From Chromatiaceae bacterium (GTDB lineage: Bacteria; Pseudomonadota; Gammaproteobacteria; Chromatiales; Chromatiaceae), in contig JACKMT010000004.1 in NCBI GenBank assembly GCA_024235255.1, forward strand, positions 310,001 through 374,000: a stretch of 64,000 bases of DNA. The letters run 5' to 3'. A model generated the notes under the pieces. It was not told the DNA's origin and did no database searches. It saw only the letters and a list, made by a program, of their open reading frames with translations. The position numbers and the translations under genes are program-made. Positions 54,937 through 64,000 of the stretch are shown here, one piece after another (position 1 is the first letter of the stretch; the number at the start of each line of letters is the position of its first letter).

Positions 54937-57900
54937 ATGTCCGGTAGGACGTTGACGCCAGAATCTGGGCTTGCGCTCAAAGTCGAGACCGGCAACGCGC
55001 CGTGGCATGCAGGCAATCACCAGACCCCGCTCGCTGCAGCAAAAGGGTTAAGTGCGCTGGTTAAACCGCTGGTCCAGCCCAAGCTCAGCATCGGCGCTTC
55101 CGGTGACAAGTACGAACAGGAGGCCGACCGGGTGGCAGACCGGATCATGCGCACTCCTGCAGCGGGGGAAACACCACCACCGGTCAGCAGCTGCGGTCCC
55201 GTGAGCGGACTGATCCGGCGGAAGTGCGTCTCCTGCGACGCGGAGTACAGTCAGAAGGAGCAGCGTCACCCGCTCGATGAGAAGCGCCGCTGCCCCAAAT
55301 GTAGGGTGCAGGCAAAGGCCCGGAGCAATAGCAATCCCGGTGGTGCGGGAGAGGTCACGGTGGACTTTGCCAGGGGGGTGCAGGCACTGCGAGGCGGTGG
55401 CCGTCCTCTGCCGGAGAGTACACGGGCGTTTTTCGAATCCCGTTTCGGCCACGACTTCAGCCGGGTGAGGATTCACGCAGATGCGCGCGCCGCTGTGCTG
55501 GCAAAGGATATCAATGCAAAGGCTTTCACATCAGGGAATGATGTAGTGTTCGGCGCGGGCGCTTATCAGCCGCACAGCCATGCCGGCAGGCATCTGTTGG
55601 CGCATGAAATGACCCACACCCTGCAGCAGCGGGGCGTCAACCGGATTCAACGGGCACCGGGCGACGGCGCGGGTGAAGTGACCAAAGTGGTGATCAATCT
55701 CAGTAGCGGCGTCGTCAAGGTCTACCTGGATAACAGGGATACGCCCTACGTCTATCAGTTGTCCCGATCCAGGACTTATCTGAAGCTGGGTAAGCTGCAG
55801 TTCCCCATTCCCGCCGGAAAGTATGAGGTCACCCATGATCACGGCAAAAACCTGGACCACATAGATTTTGCATCGCAAGTGCTACCGAAAATCCCCCAGG
55901 CGGATCTTGACCAGGCCAAGGCGGCTGCCAAGGGAGAGTTCAATGTCAAACTGAATTATTGGTTTACTCCCCCGAAAAACAGCAATCTTCCCGAGTGGAA
56001 CCAGGTGCCGCGATCCGAATTCACCTTGGAGTTTCTCGATCCCAGTGGCACCGGAGGTTCTCAGACCGATGGATCCGGAACGGGAAAAAAGGAGGAGGGG
56101 CGCGGCAGCGGCGCTGGCGAGGGTGTCGGCGACAAATCGGAGGACAAGACCAAGAAGCGGGGCGACAAATCGGAAAACGCCGATGATGGGCAGACCGGCA
56201 GTGGCGACAGCGAGCTGAGCGACGAGGAGCGCAAGCTGCTGGAGGATTTTTTCAAGGAGATTGCCGAACTCGGCAGCAGCGGCAAGCCGACCGATGCGAA
56301 GGCGTTTGTCGAGAAACTGAAGAAGTTGGACGAACAAGAGCGCAAGGAGTTCATCAGGTTTCTCAAAGATAATCAGTTCTCGGATGACGATAAGGCGAAT
56401 AAATTCGATGAGGTGCTGGATGCCTACACCAATATGTCCGAGGTCGAGCGGGAGGTCTGGCGCACCAATCTGAGCCTGGCTGAGGAGGCGAACCTCGAGC
56501 AGGGCATTCCCGAGACGGTATCGCTCAATATCAGCGATGCGGTGAAAGAGAACGCCTCGGCCGAACAGCAGGTCAATGGGCTCAACAAGCATCTCAACAA
56601 GATCCTCTCGAAGGTTGCCGACGACAACCCGCACAAGAAGGAGCTGGAGCCGATCGATCTCTCCCGCTTCCCGTTTTTCAATGAAGTGATGATGTTCCAG
56701 GGGCTGCTGGCCGGTGCGGCGCAGCGATCCGAGGGCATTGCCGAGATGGCGCGGGAGTTGAACGGCAATGTTGGAAAATTACGCTCCTACATCATCGAGG
56801 AGATCCAATGGCTGACCATGGAGTTGGCGGCAGGGAGCGTGATTTCGGCGCTGTTGGCGCCGGTCTCCGCGGGCGCCTCGCTCGCGATTCAGGGCGGCCG
56901 GGCTGCCATGCTGCTCTATCGGCTCAATAAGCTCAGAAAGCTCATTCAGGCGATATCGAAGGCGTACGACGTCTACAACAATATCGTCAGCGCCATCGAT
57001 GCCGTGACCGGCGCCTTTGGCACGCTGCAGAAGTTGCGCACCTTTCTGGACGAGATGTCGGATAAGAAGGAGAAGCTGCGCAGCCTGGAAGCCATGCTGC
57101 AGGAGGAGAACCTAGACCCCGAACAACTGGTTGAGCTGGACTTTCAGTACGAATCGCTGAAGACTGAACTGGTGAACAAGATCCAGGAGAAGCTGGAGAG
57201 TGAACTGGCACCCATCCTGGAGCGTTTCTACTTTCCCGATGACCTCACCGGCGATGCGCTGATCGAAGAGATCGAATCGGTGATGCTGAACATCCCTGCC
57301 GGCATAGCGGCTTTCAAGGAGCTGACGGATTTCTACCAGCCGAGTCGTCCAAACGACGAGAATTATGCCACCCGCCTGTCGTTGAAAGGGGTCAAGGCAG
57401 GCGCGCTGCTCTATCCGTTTGTCGGTTACCTGGCCGGCGAGGTCAACGATGCGCTGTCGAGCCTGACCCAGGAGAAGTCGCTGCTCGATCGGTTTGGCGA
57501 CCTGTTCTCGTCGCTCACTTTCAGTGGCCGCAGGGGACGGCATAAGAGCAAAAAAGCAGCGAGCCGAAACGAAAAGCTCAAGCAGCACCGCCGCAACCAA
57601 CCGGAGAAGAAAAAATCGGCCAAGGATGTCGACACGAAAAAGAGCAAGTCGTCCGGTTTGAGCAAGAAGATCGACTATTCGGATGCCACAACCAAGGCCA
57701 ATGTGGAGGCCCATCTAAACAAGTACGCGAAGAAATTCGAAACGCTGCTCGAGGCGGAGGCCAAAACCGACAAGGACAGCGGCATCTACAAAGGGATCAT
57801 GACCGAGAGCTTTTACCGCTACCTGGTCGACGATTATGCCGACGAACTGCGCGCGCAGGCGAAGCAGGAGAAGGTCAAAGTCAAGCTCAAGGCCAAGAAA

Positions 57901-59568
57901 TCAAAGAAAGGCAAAACGAGCAGCAAGCGCAGTGCCAAGGGCGATGGCCGGGTCGAGATCACACCGCCGCCGTTCAAGATCAAGTGGTTGAAGTCAACAC
58001 CTTCGAACTATCATGACTTCAAGCTGCACGGCAGCCCGGAATCGAAAACGGTCGATCCTAAGTTCAATGAGCTGGATTTCGGCGATTTTTCCACCGCTAT
58101 ACCCTATGACCAGGTGCCGGGAAAGAGTGAAAAGGAGCGCAGAGAGGCCAGGGAGGCGATCGACAAATGGCTGAACGACAATGGCTACGCCTGGGTGTTT
58201 GGCGTCAACGAGAGCGGCCGGCGGGACAGCAGCAGACGTTATCTGCGCCGTAAGGGATCGAAGACCGGGAGTTATCTGGCGTACGCGGACGGCAAACTGC
58301 AGCAGGGAAACCCGGATAAAGAGGCCTACCGCCACTTTCTTGGCAAGGTGATCAACAGCAGTGACGACCTGCCGCCAGGCTATTTCCTGCAGGCCGGCGA
58401 TCAGCGCAATCAGGTGGCGGTGAAGGCAGGGCTGTCCGGCATGAAGGCGCTGAAGATCGACGATGACAAGTATCTGGTGGATGGCTCGGCGAACCAGGCG
58501 GAGCTGCCACCCACCCATGTGGAGCACCCGGCGGGCAAGGCCAGTTGGGTCAAAGCGGCTCCGCTGACTAAGAAAAAAGGGAATACCACCGGATCGGACA
58601 AGACCGGCTCCGTGACCGGTCTGCCCGGTTGGGAGCTGGCCAGCCTGATGAACACCACCGAACGCAACGACAAGGGCAGGCTGGAGAAGAACTGGGTCAA
58701 GGCGCACCTGCTGAATGCGCAGATGCACGGTCCGGCGGTCGGCTGGAACCTGGTGACGGCGACCAAGACCCTCAATAATCGCATGCGCGACGAGGTTGAA
58801 GAGAAGGCCAACAAGCAGCGCGCTCAGGGCGATGTACTCTACTATCACACCAAGGTCGACTACCATCCTGCCGGCACCATCACCGCGCCCGGCAGCACTA
58901 TTACTGCGGACAAATCGGACTTTCCCAGCAAGCTCACCATCGAATGGGGCAGGCTCAAGAAAGGGGTCAGTATCGCGGATAAGAACTCGTCCGAGTACCG
59001 CGACAAGAAGCACTACGACACTGCGGAGAAAAAGTTTGATGCCCAGAAAGAGGTGCGTCTGCCCAATCCCGGCGGGGTTGACGCAGACGCCGTTTTCGCC
59101 GCTCTGAAGGAGGAAGCCGGCAAATACTATTTCGATCGCATCGAAAATGCCGCAGATGCCGGCAAGCAGCGCGAGGCCTGCAAGCGCAGTTCACTGACCC
59201 GCCATCTCTGGAGCGGACACCCGGAAGCGCGCGAGAAGGACAAAAAAACCATTGGCGATACACGCTATGAACAGCTCTACGAAATCGGACTGGGCAAGGG
59301 CAAACCCGACGGCTGCTACAGCAAGGCGGCGATGAGCGACGGTGCGATCAAGGAGCTGATCAAGCGTGCTTTGACGGGTGTCGGCGAGGGAGCGGCAATC
59401 TCCGCGGGCAAGGTGAGGGAGGCGGTTAACCGGGAGCAGACTAAGCAGGGCTTTGGCTCTACCTCAGAGGATAAAAGCAAGCGCCTGTTGGAGTCGCTGG
59501 TGGCGGAAGCGCCGGCTAAGGTCTGCAGCAAGCGATCCGGCAAAGCGACGCTGTACTATCTCTGTTGA
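54937..59568 (+). CDS. Giant DUF4157 cargo-like protein with putative nuclease domain
   Basis: A 1543-residue putative effector. Its first 230 residues repeat the module of the preceding gene: KPLVQPKLSIGASGDKYEQE, CVSC and CPKC pairs, FFESRFGHDFSRVRIH and LLAHEMTHTLQQ. An acidic linker, helical stretches and a hydrophobic segment (SVISALLAPVSAGASLAI) follow, then a Lys-rich coil. Around residues 1250-1285, WVKAHLLNAQMHGPAVGWNL and ATKTLNNRM resemble the His-containing core of Endonuclease_NS-type DNA/RNA nucleases (His1257), although the usual Gly before His is Ala. The last 200 residues are unassigned. The ATG has only a weak Shine-Dalgarno, 20 bases after the upstream stop. Confidence 0.72.
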   Translation: MSGRTLTPESGLALKVETGNAPWHAGNHQTPLAAAKGLSALVKPLVQPKLSIGASGDKYEQEADRVADRIMRTPAAGETPPPVSSCGPVSGLIRRKCVSCDAEYSQKEQRHPLDEKRRCPKCRVQAKARSNSNPGGAGEVTVDFARGVQALRGGGRPLPESTRAFFESRFGHDFSRVRIHADARAAVLAKDINAKAFTSGNDVVFGAGAYQPHSHAGRHLLAHEMTHTLQQRGVNRIQRAPGDGAGEVTKVVINLSSGVVKVYLDNRDTPYVYQLSRSRTYLKLGKLQFPIPAGKYEVTHDHGKNLDHIDFASQVLPKIPQADLDQAKAAAKGEFNVKLNYWFTPPKNSNLPEWNQVPRSEFTLEFLDPSGTGGSQTDGSGTGKKEEGRGSGAGEGVGDKSEDKTKKRGDKSENADDGQTGSGDSELSDEERKLLEDFFKEIAELGSSGKPTDAKAFVEKLKKLDEQERKEFIRFLKDNQFSDDDKANKFDEVLDAYTNMSEVEREVWRTNLSLAEEANLEQGIPETVSLNISDAVKENASAEQQVNGLNKHLNKILSKVADDNPHKKELEPIDLSRFPFFNEVMMFQGLLAGAAQRSEGIAEMARELNGNVGKLRSYIIEEIQWLTMELAAGSVISALLAPVSAGASLAIQGGRAAMLLYRLNKLRKLIQAISKAYDVYNNIVSAIDAVTGAFGTLQKLRTFLDEMSDKKEKLRSLEAMLQEENLDPEQLVELDFQYESLKTELVNKIQEKLESELAPILERFYFPDDLTGDALIEEIESVMLNIPAGIAAFKELTDFYQPSRPNDENYATRLSLKGVKAGALLYPFVGYLAGEVNDALSSLTQEKSLLDRFGDLFSSLTFSGRRGRHKSKKAASRNEKLKQHRRNQPEKKKSAKDVDTKKSKSSGLSKKIDYSDATTKANVEAHLNKYAKKFETLLEAEAKTDKDSGIYKGIMTESFYRYLVDDYADELRAQAKQEKVKVKLKAKKSKKGKTSSKRSAKGDGRVEITPPPFKIKWLKSTPSNYHDFKLHGSPESKTVDPKFNELDFGDFSTAIPYDQVPGKSEKERREAREAIDKWLNDNGYAWVFGVNESGRRDSSRRYLRRKGSKTGSYLAYADGKLQQGNPDKEAYRHFLGKVINSSDDLPPGYFLQAGDQRNQVAVKAGLSGMKALKIDDDKYLVDGSANQAELPPTHVEHPAGKASWVKAAPLTKKKGNTTGSDKTGSVTGLPGWELASLMNTTERNDKGRLEKNWVKAHLLNAQMHGPAVGWNLVTATKTLNNRMRDEVEEKANKQRAQGDVLYYHTKVDYHPAGTITAPGSTITADKSDFPSKLTIEWGRLKKGVSIADKNSSEYRDKKHYDTAEKKFDAQKEVRLPNPGGVDADAVFAALKEEAGKYYFDRIENAADAGKQREACKRSSLTRHLWSGHPEAREKDKKTIGDTRYEQLYEIGLGKGKPDGCYSKAAMSDGAIKELIKRALTGVGEGAAISAGKVREAVNREQTKQGFGSTSEDKSKRLLESLVAEAPAKVCSKRSGKATLYYLC

Positions 59569-59642
59569 TTTGCAGTCAAGCCACGCCAGCCTGGTGACTC
59601 CCCACCGGACCATTCTTCTATCTGATGCTTTTGCCTGAACGA

Positions 59643-59921
59643 CTATCCGCCGCTCAATGCCTGGAAGATATAAATTGTCCCATCCTCCGGAACCATATCA
59701 GTGAGTCTGTTTCTATCGACCACGACACTCTCATTGATGCAGAGATTGACATGCCGGCGCAGCGCACCATGTTCGTCGAGAATATAGTCGGTGAATCCGG
59801 GAACAAGCTCGTTGACTGTGCGCAGAATCTCGGCGACAGAGCCGGTCGGAACGGTGATCGTCTGCTCCTCAAGTTTCGGAAAGAACCGGTAAAGGTTTTC
59901 TGTCACTTTAACCGTTGGCAT
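59643..59921 (-). CDS. MoaD/ThiS-like ubiquitin-fold protein
   Basis: A 92-residue beta-grasp protein. PTVKVTENLYRFFPKLEE starts the first strand, FTDYILDEHGALRRHVNLCI and DGTIYIFQALSGG end the fold; the final Gly-Gly is the hallmark of MoaD, ThiS and related sulfur carriers activated by an E1-like enzyme. The start at 59921 is chosen because homology begins there and the open frame further upstream overlaps the next gene. It lies four bases after the BNR-propeller gene on the same strand. The pathway (molybdopterin, thiamine, tungsten or a new one) is not evident because no MoeB or ThiF is adjacent. Confidence 0.85.
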   Translation of the reverse strand: MPTVKVTENLYRFFPKLEEQTITVPTGSVAEILRTVNELVPGFTDYILDEHGALRRHVNLCINESVVVDRNRLTDMVPEDGTIYIFQALSGG

Positions 59922-59925
59922 GGCA

Positions 59926-61110
59926 TCAACCGAATCGCACGGAATAGACCGGCGGGAAGTTGTTGCCCAGGCACTGCCAGGTTTCGCCCCGGTCTTCCGA
60001 CAGGTAGACGTTGCCGGTGGTACTGCCAAAGCAGAGGCAGTCGCCTGACACATCGAGGGCATGCCTCAGGACGATGTCGTAAGCGTTCTGCTGCGGCAGA
60101 CCGCTGCGAAAAGATTGCCAGGAAATTCCGCCGTCGGTTGTGCGCGCGACGGCAAGACCGCCGTTGATGGCCATACGTTCGGAATCCGCCCGTGCGGGTA
60201 CCACCCACGCCGTGCGACCGTCACGCTCATCAACCGCAATCGGGAAGCCGAATTTGACACCGGCATCCGGTTCGCTGACCTTTTTCCAGGTTTGGGCGCC
60301 ATCGGCGCTGTAAAAAACACCGCAATGGTTCTGCTGCCAGAGATGATCCGGTTGATGCGGACAGCCAGAGATAAAATGGGGGTCGTGACCCCATTCGGCT
60401 TCCGGGTTCGGCAGGTAGTCCATCAACATGCCTCTGTTGCGGCCTTCCCAGCTTTGGCCGCCGTCGGTTGTCTCTACGACACCGGCTGACGAAGCTGCCA
60501 CCAGGACGTGATCGGCGTCGCGCGGGTCGACGATGATGGAGTGAATGCCGGGCTCAAAAACACCATAATCGATACTTGCCGGTGTCCCCTGCCAGCGGTT
60601 CTCGCTGGTCGCGTCGCCGTTGAACAGATCACCGCCGCGGCTTTCGTGGTTCCACAGTGGCCGGTTCAGTTCCCAGCTTTCGCCACCATCGTCGCTGATG
60701 AACAGACCACCCGGGATTGTGCCCGCATAAAGCCTGCCAGGCTGGTCAACGCTGCCGAATGCAATATTCCAAATCTTGTACACAGATGCGTCCCTGTACT
60801 CAGGCTGCCCCTCGGGCGATGCCGGATCGAAATCGGGTGTAGGCAGGTACTTGACGATGTAGCGCGCACCCGCAGGATACTTAATCGACAACGTATCTTC
60901 CCAGGTCACGCCGGCGTCACGCGAGCGCGACAGCTTGGGCCCCCAATGACCATGATCGAGAGACGCCCACAATGTGCCATCGCGCGGATCGCGAACGGCG
61001 TAGCAGACAGGTATACCTTCATGCACAATCGCTCGCGGTAGCCAGGCAGCATCGGTGCGATCAAATATCACCGTACCTTTGCGCGTACCAAGGAGGATCA
61101 TATTTGCCAT
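59926..61110 (-). CDS. BNR/Ycf48-like beta-propeller protein
   Basis: A 394-residue propeller. Asp-box repeats are frequent (SRDAGVTW, SDDGGESW, TTDGGQSW, SADGAQTW, TTDGGISW, SEDRGETW) and the protein opens MILLGTRKGTVIFDR, as in the WD40/YVTN/BNR-like family. No signal peptide is seen, so it is probably cytoplasmic. GAGGA seven bases before the ATG sets the start. It forms a two-gene operon with the MoaD/ThiS-like protein; this pairing recurs in bacteria without a known function. Confidence 0.85.
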   Translation of the reverse strand: MANMILLGTRKGTVIFDRTDAAWLPRAIVHEGIPVCYAVRDPRDGTLWASLDHGHWGPKLSRSRDAGVTWEDTLSIKYPAGARYIVKYLPTPDFDPASPEGQPEYRDASVYKIWNIAFGSVDQPGRLYAGTIPGGLFISDDGGESWELNRPLWNHESRGGDLFNGDATSENRWQGTPASIDYGVFEPGIHSIIVDPRDADHVLVAASSAGVVETTDGGQSWEGRNRGMLMDYLPNPEAEWGHDPHFISGCPHQPDHLWQQNHCGVFYSADGAQTWKKVSEPDAGVKFGFPIAVDERDGRTAWVVPARADSERMAINGGLAVARTTDGGISWQSFRSGLPQQNAYDIVLRHALDVSGDCLCFGSTTGNVYLSEDRGETWQCLGNNFPPVYSVRFG

Positions 61111-61520
61111 AAGTCAGTCCTCATTCGTGTGCTGGAATGCAGTTTATTGGCGCGGCCGGATAACAGGCCTTCAACAAGCAAACTTAGGGTTTTAATCTAG
61201 CTTTTCAGTAGGTAATTGCAACCTGTTAAGGCGTGTAGTAATGAAAAAACACTACCTGATTAGTTCGACGTCTGACAAGCAGTGCCAGCTGCAAGCTACT
61301 GTGGATCGGGTATGCAACGCCGGCGGCGGAGGTCATGCATTAGAAAAAAAACCTTTGCCTGACATTCAAGTTATACCGCCTATGTCCGCTAACCATAACG
61401 ATTATAACGATTCACGCTGGTTGGCAGTCGTTACCTGACACACAACCTTCGCACAATCGTCGAGAGTTCGTTCGAATACAACACCTTAACTATACCTTTG
61501 ACTTAAATTCGGAGTTGAAA
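61111..61520. other. Intergenic region with one weak small ORF
   Basis: About 410 bases between divergent transcripts. It must hold promoters for the BNR gene (leftward) and the Cache gene (rightward) but none is clear. The only ORF, 61241-61438 (65 codons, opening MKKHYLISSTSDKQCQLQAT), has an AAGG nine bases upstream but a composition that fits non-coding DNA, so I do not call it a gene. Confidence 0.45.
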
Positions 61521-61976
61521 ATGAAATCGATTATCACCCGTTGCCTGCTGTTGCTCCTCTGCCTGATACCGCTCAGCCTGTTGGCGGAGACCCGGGAGGA
61601 GGCCAAAGAGATGGCGCTCAAGGCCAAGGCATTTGTCGAACAGAATGATCTGGATGCCGCGCGCAAAGCATTCCAGGACAAAAACGGTGAATTCATTAAA
61701 GGTGAGTTGTACGTATTCGTCCAGGACCTTGATGGCAATATGCTGATTCACGGTGTCAATCCAAAGCTCGACAATACCAACCATATCAATCTGCGCGATC
61801 CCAAAGGCACCTACTTCGTGAAGGAGATGATCTCGTTGGCTCAGAGCTCCAGCCAGGAGGGCTGGGTCGAATACATCTGGAAACACCCCTTGACCGGCAA
61901 GCTGACCCCGAAGGTCACCTATGTCCACAAGCTGGATAACAGCAATGCCTTCATCGGCTGTGGCGTTTTCCTCTGA
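61521..61976 (+). CDS. Stand-alone periplasmic Cache-domain protein
   Basis: A 151-residue protein with a cleavable signal peptide (IITRCLLLLLCLIPLSLLAE) and one sCache_2 domain: AKAFVEQNDLDAARKAFQD, YVFVQDLDGNMLIHGVNPKL and EYIWKHPLTGKLTPKVTYVH. Cache domains bind small ligands for chemoreceptors or kinases. GGAG six bases before the ATG at 61521 sets the start over a TTG. A methyl-accepting chemotaxis protein gene follows 112 bases downstream; together they could work as a secreted sensor and its receptor. Confidence 0.88.
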   Translation: MKSIITRCLLLLLCLIPLSLLAETREEAKEMALKAKAFVEQNDLDAARKAFQDKNGEFIKGELYVFVQDLDGNMLIHGVNPKLDNTNHINLRDPKGTYFVKEMISLAQSSSQEGWVEYIWKHPLTGKLTPKVTYVHKLDNSNAFIGCGVFL

Positions 61977-62088
61977 CCAGCAGAAAGTACCCTTTGCGGC
62001 CACAGATACGGCCGCATCGGATAGCGACTGAATCAGGGCACCTCGGAGGGAGCCGAGGGAAATCCTGGAACCGATAGAGAGAGCTGCA

Positions 62089-63690
62089 ATGATTTCCCGC
62101 ATGTCTATTGGACTGAAACTGCTGTTCAGTCCCGCACTGATGCTTGTATTCATGGTCGCCATGGGTAGCGTCACCTATTTCACCCTCGATAGCCAGCGCG
62201 ATGTGGCACTGGCTTCGATCCAAACCAATCTGGAGCGCTACGAGCGTCTGGCAAGCGTCGAAATCGAGTTGGGCAAAGTGCATGCGCATCTGTACCGCAC
62301 GCTCAACCTGGCCAACGCCGGTGTCGACGACAAGCTGACCGGCAGCGCATTCGACGCCGGCGTGCAGAGACTCAATGCACTGCAACCGGTGATCGAACAG
62401 GATCCGGTCATGCGCGAACTGTCTACATCCCTGCAGGCTTACACCAATGGAGTGAAAGATGCCACTGCGATGGCCAGCATCGACATCACCACCACAACCA
62501 TGATGATGGAAGATGCCGCGCAGCACTACGACGCCCTGTTGGCCGACATCACTAAGCAGCTGGCCGCAGCGCTGGAACAGAGCAACCAGGCACTGGCGGC
62601 AGCCGGCAAGCAGATCGATTCAGTAATCCTGGACAATGGCCTGCTGACACTGTTCGCCATCACACTTTCGGTATTGGTGTCATTATGGATGGGGCGCATG
62701 ATTCGTGGCGACATAGGTCAGATCGCCAACGCTATCAGCCGCGCTGCCGAAGGCGATCTGACTGCAGTCATCGTCAGCAAGGCGCGGGATGAGATCGGAC
62801 GAATGGCTGATCAGTTCAATAGCCTGCTTGACAATCAACGGCAGTTGATCGGCAACATCGACCATTCGGCGGCTCAGGTTGCCAGTGCCGCGCAGCAACT
62901 GGCGCGCGCCAGCACGGAGAACAATACCATAGTCTCCGAACAGCAGAGTGCGACTGAGCAGGTAGCAACTGCAATCTGCCAGATGGCAGCAACTGTACAG
63001 GAAGTGGCACGTAACGCAGCCAAGGCGGCCAGTGCGGCAACCGATGCCGACGACAATGCAAACAAAGGAAACAACATGGTACTGGAGGCAGTCACTGCAA
63101 TCCAGTCGCTGGCTGAGGATGTGACCAAAGCCGCAGAGGTGATCACCCGCCTGGAACAGGAGACAGCCGGTATAGGGTCGATTCTGGATGTGATCAAGTC
63201 GATCGCGGAACAGACCAACCTGTTGGCACTCAACGCGGCTATCGAAGCGGCGCGTGCGGGTGAGCAGGGCCGTGGCTTCGCAGTTGTCGCCGAGGAGGTG
63301 CGCACCCTAGCGAATCGTACCCAGAGTTCCACCGAAAAGATCCAAGAGGTGATCGAACGCGTACAGTCCAGCTCGAAAGATGCGGTAGAAGTGATGGCAC
63401 GTGGCCAGAATCGGGCCAGCAGCACTGTCGAACGCGCTAACCTAGCCGGTGAGTCTCTCGGTGCGATAACCTCCGCAGTCAGCATGATTCGCGATATGAA
63501 CACACAGATCGCGGCTGCTGCCGAGGAGCAGAGTTCGGTAACCGAAGAGATCAATCAGAATGTGGTCCGCATCAGCAACAGTGCTCATCACAGCGTGGAA
63601 ACATCGACGCAGACTCATCGGGCAAGCGAACATCTACGTCAGCTTGCAGGCGACCTGCGGCAACGCGTGGGTAAATTTAAGGTCGCCTGA
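62089..63690 (+). CDS. Methyl-accepting chemotaxis protein
   Basis: A 533-residue chemoreceptor. TM1 lies near residues 10-31 and TM2 near 181-201, enclosing a helical periplasmic domain of about 150 residues, probably a four-helix bundle. A HAMP domain (GRMIRGDIGQIANAISRAAEGDLTAV) and the signalling hairpin follow, with the tip EQTNLLALNAAIEAARAGEQ and GRGFAVVAEEVRTLA. No CheB/CheR-binding NWETF end is present. It likely pairs with the upstream Cache protein. The ligand is unknown. Confidence 0.95.
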   Translation: MISRMSIGLKLLFSPALMLVFMVAMGSVTYFTLDSQRDVALASIQTNLERYERLASVEIELGKVHAHLYRTLNLANAGVDDKLTGSAFDAGVQRLNALQPVIEQDPVMRELSTSLQAYTNGVKDATAMASIDITTTTMMMEDAAQHYDALLADITKQLAAALEQSNQALAAAGKQIDSVILDNGLLTLFAITLSVLVSLWMGRMIRGDIGQIANAISRAAEGDLTAVIVSKARDEIGRMADQFNSLLDNQRQLIGNIDHSAAQVASAAQQLARASTENNTIVSEQQSATEQVATAICQMAATVQEVARNAAKAASAATDADDNANKGNNMVLEAVTAIQSLAEDVTKAAEVITRLEQETAGIGSILDVIKSIAEQTNLLALNAAIEAARAGEQGRGFAVVAEEVRTLANRTQSSTEKIQEVIERVQSSSKDAVEVMARGQNRASSTVERANLAGESLGAITSAVSMIRDMNTQIAAAAEEQSSVTEEINQNVVRISNSAHHSVETSTQTHRASEHLRQLAGDLRQRVGKFKVA

Positions 63691-64000
63691 GAAGAGCGAT
63701 CTGTCGAGCCACAATGCATTGAGACGGCCGGGCAGCAGTCAACCAACCAAGTGGTTGGAATTCAATTGGTGAGGAGTGGGTTTTAAAAGAAGAGTTTACG
63801 CAAGCGCCGCTCACCGGGATTTGTGTGCCCGAACAATCCAACAGCTTCCGCATGCGGTTACAACGTATTTTCGGCAAGCTGGTCATTGGAACGCGCGAAG
63901 CGAGGTGCCGCTTGGCTACAAATCTGAGCGTGGGGAGGCCGGACTGGCGGACACCGGCGATGGAAAAAGGAGGATAGGGGTTAATCTGTTGGCGCAAACC
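63691..64000. other. Region after the chemoreceptor gene without a recognised gene
   Basis: About 310 bases to the window end. A palindrome with 7-base arms (CCAACCA-AG-TGGTTGG) lies at 63743-63758; it lacks a T run and so is not a simple terminator. A GGAGG-like run at about 63970 could precede a gene starting beyond the window. One leftward frame stays open here but shows no family resemblance. Confidence 0.4.

Noticed and set aside
61241..61438. 65-codon ORF before the Cache gene
   Set aside because: Weak ribosome-binding site, no family resemblance and a run of low-information residues; reads as chance open frame.
63743..63758. CCAACCA-AG-TGGTTGG palindrome as a terminator for the chemoreceptor gene
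   Set aside because: A two-base loop cannot form a stable hairpin and no T run follows.

Overview
The window looks like chromosomal DNA of a gammaproteobacterium. The first bases are the 3' end of guaA, and the gene content (RND efflux, ovothiol synthesis, ChrA, a stand-alone Cache protein beside a chemoreceptor, and a contractile injection system) fits free-living or symbiotic marine sulfur-oxidising gammaproteobacteria. That placement is inference; no rRNA or other marker gene is present. No tRNA, rRNA, CRISPR array or intact insertion sequence was seen.

Layout. 1-7.95 kb: the guaA 3' end, an RND efflux pump, decayed genes (a truncated membrane ORF and a GNAT acetyltransferase with stops and frameshifts), then a leftward operon of small detoxification-type enzymes (GST, two ABM monooxygenases, a 53-residue protein, a VOC protein) preceded by an NTF2-like gene. 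An imperfect copy of the guaA 3' end closes this stretch, so it resembles a relic island at the guaA attachment site. 8-10.25 kb: a TetR repressor divergent from a sterol-desaturase-type hydroxylase and a methyltransferase, with two tandem 17-bp palindromes over the promoter. 10.3-19 kb: a giant secreted BNR/HYDIN-like repeat protein, a SEC-C/TPR/methyltransferase fusion, ChrA, and transposase and other gene remnants. 19.1-22.8 kb: a visibly AT-richer three-gene operon (DUF4956 membrane protein, HlyD adaptor fused to a propeller-like domain, VTC-type protein). 22.9-26.7 kb: the ovothiol pair ovoA-ovoB and a DUF302 gene.

27.1-59.6 kb is the main feature: a rightward, mostly overlapping operon for an extracellular contractile injection system (eCIS, phage-tail-like particle). 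It encodes sheath, tube, an assembly chaperone, a DUF4255 terminator-type protein, AAA+ ATPase, tube-cap and LysM-like proteins, a DUF4157 protein, hub, OB-fold spike, PAAR-like tip, gp25, two J-type baseplate proteins, a gpI-like protein and a 1809-residue beta-helix protein. It ends with a histone-H1-tailed protein and two large DUF4157 proteins that look like cargo. Those two share one N-terminal module and differ at the C terminus: one ends in a zincin-type metalloprotease motif, the other carries an Endonuclease_NS-like motif. No tape-measure protein was recognised.

59.6-64 kb: a convergent MoaD/ThiS-like and BNR-propeller pair, a periplasmic Cache protein, a methyl-accepting chemotaxis protein, and about 310 bases with no recognised gene.
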